Assembly (NCBI GenBank): GCA_015233265.1
Contig: JADFXZ010000017.1
Span: 2,234 to 22,455, forward strand
Direction of reading: 5' to 3'
From: Nitrospirota bacterium
Lineage (GTDB): Bacteria > Nitrospirota > Thermodesulfovibrionia > Thermodesulfovibrionales > Magnetobacteriaceae
Length of the DNA stretch: 20,222 nucleotides
Part shown: piece after piece, positions 16,243 to 20,222 of the stretch
How positions within the stretch are numbered: the stretch's first letter is position 1
How the letters are laid out: every line of letters begins with the position of its first letter
Notes under the pieces: model-generated
What the model saw: the letters and a program-made list of their open reading frames with translations, nothing else
What the model was told of the DNA's origin: nothing
The model's database searches: none
Position numbers and translations under genes: made by a program

Positions 16243-16428
16243 CTATATTCCTAACGATTTTTTTAAATCCTTATGAGTTACCCAGTTCTTGTTCTTTAAC
16301 TTAGTTTCAGCTGCCGAATAATAGTCATCTCTGTCTTCTTCGATTTCCTTAAATTTCAGGTATTCATTATAGTCCATTATTACTGCAAAGGGCTTACCGT
16401 CTTCTTCTATTACCTGTGTTTTTATCAT
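16243..16428 (-). CDS. Type II antitoxin, Phd/YefM-like
   Basis: A 61-residue protein starting MIKTQVIEEDGKPFAVIMDY, with an N-terminal beta-hairpin as in Phd/YefM/RelB-type antitoxins. An acidic helical C-terminus ending HKDLKKSLGI would wrap a toxin. GGGAGG (16436-16441) is 7 bases before the ATG, so translation looks efficient. The ATG overlaps the TGA of a toxin remnant (ATGA), giving a toxin-then-antitoxin order. Since the toxin is reduced to its last 37 codons, this is an orphan antitoxin. It could still bind toxins from related loci. Confidence 0.75.
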   Translation of the reverse strand: MIKTQVIEEDGKPFAVIMDYNEYLKFKEIEEDRDDYYSAAETKLKNKNWVTHKDLKKSLGI

Positions 16429-16538
16429 CTATATGCCTCCCTTCTGTGTTTTATCTCATAAATAATCATGGTAGCTCCGTCATGCTCGAATATAACTCTA
16501 TAATCTCTTATGCGAAGTCTTTTGAAATCTCCTAACAT
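16425..16538 (-). pseudogene. RelE-type toxin, C-terminal remnant
   Basis: An open frame of 37 codons from ATG 16538 reads GDFKRLRIRDYRVIFEHDG, then IIYEIKHRREAYR. This matches the second half of RelE/ParE-fold mRNA interferases, with the strand carrying the RxxDYR signature and the terminal HRREAY motif. The first half of the toxin (about 45-50 residues) is absent. Just upstream, the sequence becomes the start of an unrelated ATPase. Without the N-terminal half the fold should not form, so toxicity is unlikely. The TGA overlaps the antitoxin ATG. Confidence 0.75.
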
Positions 16539-16587
16539 CCTTAATCACCCCGAAATTCTTTACCCTGAAACCTTCAATTATCGCCAT
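16498..16587 (-). pseudogene. N-terminal scrap of an AAA (RecF/SMC-like) ATPase
   Basis: GGAGGG (16591-16596) is followed by an ATG at 16587 that opens MAIIEGFRVKNFGVIKDV. This is the typical first strand-turn-strand of AAA_15/RecF-like ATPases, just before their P-loop. After about 18 residues the frame enters the relE remnant in a different phase and stops at 16498-16500. The gene has therefore lost nearly its whole body in a deletion whose junction lies near 16530-16538. Confidence 0.55.
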
Positions 16588-16596
16588 TGTCCCTCC

Positions 16597-16744
16597 ACAA
16601 GCTCATCATGATGTTCAGTTAAAATCTCCAAAAATAATTATTCCATATTACTACCTCAATATTATATCATATCACAGTTATTGTAGCTTAATAAATATAT
16701 TTTATGATTTATTCTTTATGGTGTAGGCGGTGGAAGGCGCAGAT
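16597..16744. other. AT-rich stretch without a recognisable gene
   Basis: It holds many A/T runs and no open frame with a ribosome site. Promoters for the leftward toxin-antitoxin remnant would lie here, but none is clear. Confidence 0.4.
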
Positions 16745-16861
16745 ATGGTCATATTGTTTAATGCCTATCTCGGGCAGGCTGGGCCAGAAAGGGAGATGAA
16801 AGAAATGCGCCTACATCAGAGTATCGGCAGACCATTTGGAAATGAAGGGTTAATTAAATAA
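16745..16861 (+). pseudogene. RAYT-type (IS200-like) transposase C-terminal remnant A
   Basis: A 38-codon frame reads PEREMKEMRLHQSIGRPFGN and then EGLIK before TAA. The charged helix followed by GRPFGNE is typical of the C-terminus of REP-associated tyrosine transposases (Y1_Tnp family). The catalytic HUH and tyrosine parts are absent. A second, very similar scrap (KSTGKPLGNEGFI) lies at 17713. An ATG at 16745 exists, but nothing suggests expression. Confidence 0.55.
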
Positions 16862-16882
16862 ATACAGATGTTATTGCAGCGC

Positions 16883-16948
16883 TCTCTATGCCTCAATTAA
16901 CGCGGCCCGAAATATAATAGTTAGTATAATTAAGTATTGTGTCTCTTT
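16883..16948. repeat. 66-bp dispersed direct repeat, copy 2
   Basis: This is the partner of 6943-7008, gapless, with about 56 of 66 positions alike. It lies between a RAYT remnant and the FGE-domain gene, ending about 10 bases before that gene's ribosome site. TATAAT (16925-16930) within it could serve as a -10 for that gene, but no good -35 is evident. Confidence 0.8.
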
Positions 16949-16972
16949 AACTTCAAAAGAGGAGGCTGCAAA

Positions 16973-17761
16973 ATGAAGAAACTGTTAATAGTAATGCTAT
17001 CAATCTTGGTTATATCCCAAGCAGCATATGCCTATGATTTGAATAATATCCCGATGGTATTTGTAAAAGGCGGTTGTTTTCAGATGGGAGATATTTTTAA
17101 TGAGGGACTTAAAGAGGAAAACCCGGTTCACAAGGTATGCGTGAGTAATTTCTCAATAGGGAAATATGAAGTATCACAGGCACTTTGGAAGGAGGTTATG
17201 GGAGATAATCCATCTGAATTTAAAGGGGATAATAATCCAGTTGATAATGTAAGCTGGGATGATGTACAGGGGTTTATAAAGAAGTTGAATGAAAAGACAG
17301 GTATGACATATCGATTACCGACAGAGGCGCAATGGGAGTATGCTTGCCGGGGAGGAGGTAAGAATGTGAGATATTCAGGTACAAATATCAAGGAAGAGCT
17401 ATCCTTTTACGCTTGGTATAGTGATAATTCGGTGAATGGGACACACGCTATAGGGCAAAAGCGTCCTAATGAACTTGGGATATACGATATGACTGGTAAT
17501 GTATGGGAGTGGGTGATGGATGTTTATAACCAAAATGCTTACGCTGTCCATAGAGGTAATAATCCCGTATATGAAGCTGCTGGCATTTATCGTGTTAACA
17601 GAGGTGGCAGCTGGTACGATGAGCCTCAGGCCGTGAGCTGTTCTTTCCGCGATCTCGGCACTCAAGGAGATAGAGTTAGCAATGTAGGTTTTCGTATAGT
17701 TAGCACTCCCGAAAGAGTACCGGCAAACCATTGGGAAATGAAGGGTTTATTGGAAAAATAG
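16973..17761 (+). CDS. Secreted FGE-sulfatase (SUMF1-like) domain protein
   Basis: A 262-residue protein with a signal peptide (MKKLLIVMLSILVISQ, likely cleaved after AYA, about residue 20), so it acts outside the cytoplasm. The rest is one formylglycine-generating-enzyme-like domain: IPMVFVKGGCFQMG, NPVDNVSWDDV, YRLPTEAQWEYACRGG, GIYDMTGNVWEWVMDVY, then NRGGSWYDE and VGFRIV. True FGE has a Cys pair five residues apart; only one matching Cys (in VSCSFRD) is seen, so sulfatase activation is doubtful. I choose the ATG at 16973 for its GAGGAGG site and signal peptide. The last 15 or so residues come from a RAYT remnant read in another frame, so the natural C-terminus is replaced. Confidence 0.85.
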   Translation: MKKLLIVMLSILVISQAAYAYDLNNIPMVFVKGGCFQMGDIFNEGLKEENPVHKVCVSNFSIGKYEVSQALWKEVMGDNPSEFKGDNNPVDNVSWDDVQGFIKKLNEKTGMTYRLPTEAQWEYACRGGGKNVRYSGTNIKEELSFYAWYSDNSVNGTHAIGQKRPNELGIYDMTGNVWEWVMDVYNQNAYAVHRGNNPVYEAAGIYRVNRGGSWYDEPQAVSCSFRDLGTQGDRVSNVGFRIVSTPERVPANHWEMKGLLEK

Positions 17762-17797
17762 AGCAATTATTGTCGCGCTTGGGTGAGAGAATGACAA
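17713..17797 (+). pseudogene. RAYT-type transposase C-terminal remnant B
   Basis: In a frame shifted from the FGE gene, the DNA reads KSTGKPLGNEGFIGKIEQLL and then SRLGER. This is the same C-terminal motif as remnant A (QSIGRPFGNEGLI) and typical of REP-associated tyrosine transposases. It overlaps the end of the FGE coding region. After about 17797 the frame stays open to 17985, but the residues no longer resemble that family. Confidence 0.6.
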
Positions 17798-17930
17798 CAA
17801 AGTGCAGTCTTCCCCTGTCTGTCATTACCGTGCAAACGGGAATCCAGAACGTTGCGGATTCGGACAGCGAAAACATTTTGCAATTGGCTCGATTGACAGA
17901 AATAAATTACCTTGATATACTAAAACTATT
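17798..17930. other. Unassigned sequence between remnants
   Basis: The frame continuing from RAYT remnant B stays open here. Its second half (about 17860-17930) has helical character (NILQLARLTEINYLDILKLL). It may be part of the coiled-coil paralogue that follows, but I cannot assign it. Confidence 0.3.
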
Positions 17931-18033
17931 AGAGGCCAAACTAAAGCTATACTTTATGCTGTTGGCCTTATATTATTTGTGTTGACTAATCCTAAAGCTA
18001 TTGAGCTGCTTTAAGGCTGTTGGGGCTGGTTAA
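17931..18033 (+). pseudogene. Decayed paralogue of the coiled-coil/membrane protein (C-terminal end)
   Basis: Allowing two frameshifts, the DNA reads EAKLKLYFMLLAL, then ILFVLTNPKAIELL, then KAVGAG and stop. The intact gene at 7225-7761 ends RIKIYFLILLFTILLTNPKA, then LDLIAKLVGLAK, so the membrane segment, the TNPKA turn and the tail all correspond. The coiled-coil part is missing. It lies on the opposite strand from the intact copy. A GGGGCT/AGCCCC hairpin (18022-18041) overlaps its end, without a T-tract on either strand. Confidence 0.65.
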
Positions 18034-18069
18034 ATAGCCCCCAGTACTGCCAAACCTGTTATAGCGGTC

Positions 18070-18684
18070 TTAAACCCCGGAGATGGGCGGGGTGGGGATT
18101 TTGTCCGGGCTTGCCGCTATGGCCGTGCCAAGCCATGCTATGGTCTGCCCCAGATGATTCATGTTGCGCATCGCCTCATCATCTTTTAGCACATCTCCCT
18201 TTTCGAGGCCCATGCCCATGTTCCAGTATATCGAGCCGGGCACTATCATCGACGACATCAGAAACATGTGGTTGATTGTGTCAAATACATGAGTGGCTCC
18301 TCCGCGGCGGCTGGCCACCACAGCAACCCCAATCTTCCCTTTGAGCGCCCCTCCATTGGCAAATGAGACCATGCCGCAGCGGTCAAGCAGTGCCTTCATC
18401 TCTGCGCTGACATCAGCGAAATATGTCGGAGAACCCAGAATAACAGCGTCGGCTTCAAATATCTTCTGCAGATAATCGTTCATCGCGTCTTTCTGGACGG
18501 TGCATCTCAAGTTGCGCAGCTCAAAGCACTTAAAGCACGCCATGCAGCCCCTGAGTGGTTGGCTGCCAATCTGTTGCAACTCAGCAGCCCAGCCGGATTC
18601 CTCCAGCGGCTGCAACACCTTCCTGAGCATAATCTCCGTATTGCCGCCCTTGCGGGGGCTGCCGTTGATGGCTATGGCTTTCAT
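18070..18684 (-). CDS. Iron-sulfur flavoprotein / NADPH-dependent FMN reductase family
   Basis: A 204-residue flavodoxin-fold protein. The N-terminal FMN-binding loop is AINGSPRKGGNTE (residues 5-17), and LGSPTYFADVSAEMKALLDR (from about residue 84) forms the second flavin loop. Between them is a compact cysteine cluster, Cys47-x2-Cys50-x2-Cys53-x7-Cys61, like the [4Fe-4S] site of archaeal and bacterial Isf proteins, which move electrons from ferredoxin to FMN. The RRGGATHVFDTINHMF stretch follows the usual family pattern. AGGAG is 6 bases before the ATG at 18684. A redox or oxidative-defence role is likely, but the partner is unknown. It is 36 bases downstream of the DUF6745-like gene, on the same strand. 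Confidence 0.85.
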   Translation of the reverse strand: MKAIAINGSPRKGGNTEIMLRKVLQPLEESGWAAELQQIGSQPLRGCMACFKCFELRNLRCTVQKDAMNDYLQKIFEADAVILGSPTYFADVSAEMKALLDRCGMVSFANGGALKGKIGVAVVASRRGGATHVFDTINHMFLMSSMIVPGSIYWNMGMGLEKGDVLKDDEAMRNMNHLGQTIAWLGTAIAASPDKIPTPPISGV

Positions 18685-18720
18685 TCTGATCTCCTAATGG
18701 CTTTATGAATCATGTCAGCT

Positions 18721-19881
18721 TCAGTCTTGCGCTTGGCTGGTCAATCCACCTATGCGCCATTGCAGGGCCTCAAGGCATGTCTTTATATCCGGCGGCACCC
18801 CTTCTATATGCCAAGTGCCAATGGATGGGTTTTTTGTTTTTAGGTATCTTGCCGTTATCGCTATCTCTTTTATAGTCAGCTCTATGAGTTCATAGTCCTC
18901 ATATTTATCAATCACAACGGCGCCAAAGTAACTTACCATCCTCTCTGCCCCAATCTTTCTGACTATTTCTCTGCGTATCTCCGCGTTTTTTTCAGTCACT
19001 ATCAGCATAGGGTTCAACTCATAATGAGGGGTCAGCGCAATATGCTCAGGCACATGCACGTTGTGAAGCGCGTATGTCTTGTGCCCGTCTGCCCACTGCA
19101 TTGCAGGGCCGCCGTCACAATGGAGCTTGCCGTCGTCTGTCAGTTGCGTAACTTGGGGTTGGATGACTATTACGGCATTATTTTTAAAAAACATCGATGC
19201 AAAAACACCGCTTTTCAGAAACCTTCTATACCTGTCTATCAGTTCGTTTTTGCGAATACCTAATGCCGACATCAGATCAAATAAAAAGAACCAGCCGCTG
19301 TCTGCCCATAACCCGCAGCCATTAAACATGTGATTTAACTGGGCATCAGGCAGCCAATCATGGGAAGGACTATTTGATCGGCCGCCACGGGTCTCAGATG
19401 TTGCAACCCTCCTTACATCACGTTTAGATAAGATAAAGTGTTCAAACTCTTTACTATTCTTAAATGCTACCCTTGCAATTATATTTTTTAGTGAGGCTGC
19501 AACACGCTCAATCTGGCAAGTTTCACTATCGACATTCAATGAAAACCACGCGGGTATTTTAACCATTCTGGATAAATACCCCTTCATGTTAATATGTACA
19601 GGGGTGTCCTTTGCGTTTATAAGTGCGTCTGCCACTAGGGATTTATATTGCTCCGGGTTGCAAGTATAAACAACCTTTGGAGCCTGAAGCTTATGTGTGG
19701 CATAAATCCACTTGATATGGTCACATATTTTTCCTTTATCGATATCGTGCTCAAAAGGTTCGTATAATTTGCCTGCCCAGTGTTTCATCAGCGACTCTAA
19801 GGTCTCTAAGCTCTCGGCTGGAACAAGCTCCTCTAAACTCCTGGGTTTCATGCCTATAAAAGGCGCTATCGTATAGCTCAT
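18721..19881 (-). CDS. DUF6745-like protein of unknown function
   Basis: A 386-residue soluble protein without signal peptide or membrane segment. I choose the ATG at 19881, because GGAGG (19889-19893) is 7 bases upstream; the frame is open a little further. The centre and C-terminal half resemble DUF6745 proteins. The most telling part is DGKLHCDGGPAMQWADGHKT, followed by ALHNVHVPEHI, a beta-hairpin motif like the MORN-type and WG-type repeats seen in that family. The N-terminal half has mixed helices with conserved-looking Trp and His residues. Its function is unknown. It may be cotranscribed with the iron-sulfur flavoprotein that follows. A possible leader hairpin (AGCACA 19904-19909 with TGTGCT 19920-19925) lies just upstream of the ribosome site. 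Confidence 0.6.
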   Translation of the reverse strand: MSYTIAPFIGMKPRSLEELVPAESLETLESLMKHWAGKLYEPFEHDIDKGKICDHIKWIYATHKLQAPKVVYTCNPEQYKSLVADALINAKDTPVHINMKGYLSRMVKIPAWFSLNVDSETCQIERVAASLKNIIARVAFKNSKEFEHFILSKRDVRRVATSETRGGRSNSPSHDWLPDAQLNHMFNGCGLWADSGWFFLFDLMSALGIRKNELIDRYRRFLKSGVFASMFFKNNAVIVIQPQVTQLTDDGKLHCDGGPAMQWADGHKTYALHNVHVPEHIALTPHYELNPMLIVTEKNAEIRREIVRKIGAERMVSYFGAVVIDKYEDYELIELTIKEIAITARYLKTKNPSIGTWHIEGVPPDIKTCLEALQWRIGGLTSQAQD

Positions 19882-20052
19882 AAGTCTGCCTCCGGTGCAC
19901 ACAAGCACAGGCGTTGGCGTGTGCTGTTGAATATAAATCTATCCACTGCCTTTAGTATCGGCTTTATTGGTAAAAATCCTAGCTTAATAGTTTAGAATAG
20001 CTGATGGTTTCACAAAAATATGTATATTGACGTCGATATTTACTGGGCGTGC

Positions 20053-20222
20053 TTATACAAATTTAATCCGTCTTGCGGCAAATACTACCATTTTCAGGAG
20101 CATCCAGCCGTGTCGCCAGCGGGCAATATTCGTAGTTCCGTAGCGGCGCTGCCTGTATCTGATTGGCATCTCGACAATCTTCAGGTTCAGCTTAGCCGCT
20201 CCAAACAGCAGGTCAAAGTCGC
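20053..20222 (-). CDS. Family 2 glycosyltransferase, C-terminal end (runs off window)
   Basis: The last 56 or so codons of a protein whose start lies beyond the right edge. They read DFDLLFGAAKLNLKIVEMPI, RYRQRRYGTTNIARWRHGW and MLLKMVVFAARRIKF, stop at 20053-20055. The PIRYRxRxYGxTNIxRWRHGW block is typical of the C-terminus of dolichol-phosphate-mannose-synthase-like GT2 enzymes, which transfer sugars onto polyprenyl phosphate or lipids at the inner membrane. The donor and acceptor cannot be told. It is separated from the DUF6745-like gene by 171 bases that hold no gene. Confidence 0.85.
   Translation of the reverse strand, partial: DFDLLFGAAKLNLKIVEMPIRYRQRRYGTTNIARWRHGWMLLKMVVFAARRIKFV

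Noticed and set aside
16973..17761. Active formylglycine-generating enzyme for a sulfatase
   Set aside because: Only one of the two active-site cysteines is present and no sulfatase gene is nearby.
18022..18041. GGGGCT/AGCCCC hairpin as a terminator
   Set aside because: Neither strand has a T-tract after the stem; it may be only a chance feature of the decayed tail.

Overview
The window looks like a bacterial chromosome segment with mixed, fairly even base composition. A Nitrospirota (Thermodesulfovibrionia-like or magnetotactic) origin fits the gene mix: a selenocysteine formate dehydrogenase, AddAB, CheV, an iron-sulfur flavoprotein, and many decayed Rpn-, RAYT- and toxin-antitoxin-type genes. 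That placement is inference; no rRNA or tRNA is present to settle it.

Left part (1-5789). The N-terminal end of an MFS transporter runs leftward off the window edge. A 365-base leader with mutually exclusive stems separates it from a long formate dehydrogenase alpha subunit gene (793-3441). That gene is interrupted by one in-frame UGA, read here as selenocysteine, with a SECIS-like hairpin just downstream. A rho-independent terminator, then a promoter whose -10 lies in a perfect 22-bp palindrome, separate it from dcd (dCTP deaminase). A PabB/TrpE-type chorismate enzyme with a TTG start follows.

Middle part (5790-10131). An Rpn-type nuclease/transposase gene has lost its middle. It is followed by an intact cyclophilin-like-fold protein, two gene fragments with one copy of a 66-bp repeat, and a coiled-coil protein with a C-terminal membrane segment. 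Next comes a leftward cluster cheV - cbiC/cobH - HAD phosphatase.

Right-centre (10222-16196). Two large rightward genes overlap by 4 bases (13389-13392). They encode an AddA-like helicase/nuclease and an AddB-like nuclease with the four cysteines of the AddB iron-sulfur cluster. Together they should form a complete double-strand-break resection enzyme.

Right part (16197-20222). This is a decay zone. It holds an antitoxin with only the tail of its toxin, the first codons of an AAA ATPase, and a secreted FGE-sulfatase-domain protein. That last gene lies between two C-terminal scraps of a RAYT-type transposase, downstream of the second copy of the 66-bp repeat. A decayed paralogue of the coiled-coil protein follows. 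After these come an intact iron-sulfur flavoprotein, a DUF6745-like protein, and the C-terminus of a family 2 glycosyltransferase that continues beyond the window.

No CRISPR array, intact transposase or clear new defence system is visible. The most unusual signals are the recoded UGA with its leader, the palindromic promoter of dcd, two promoters placed so that their mRNAs would be leaderless, and the mosaic of paired gene remnants about 10 kb apart.
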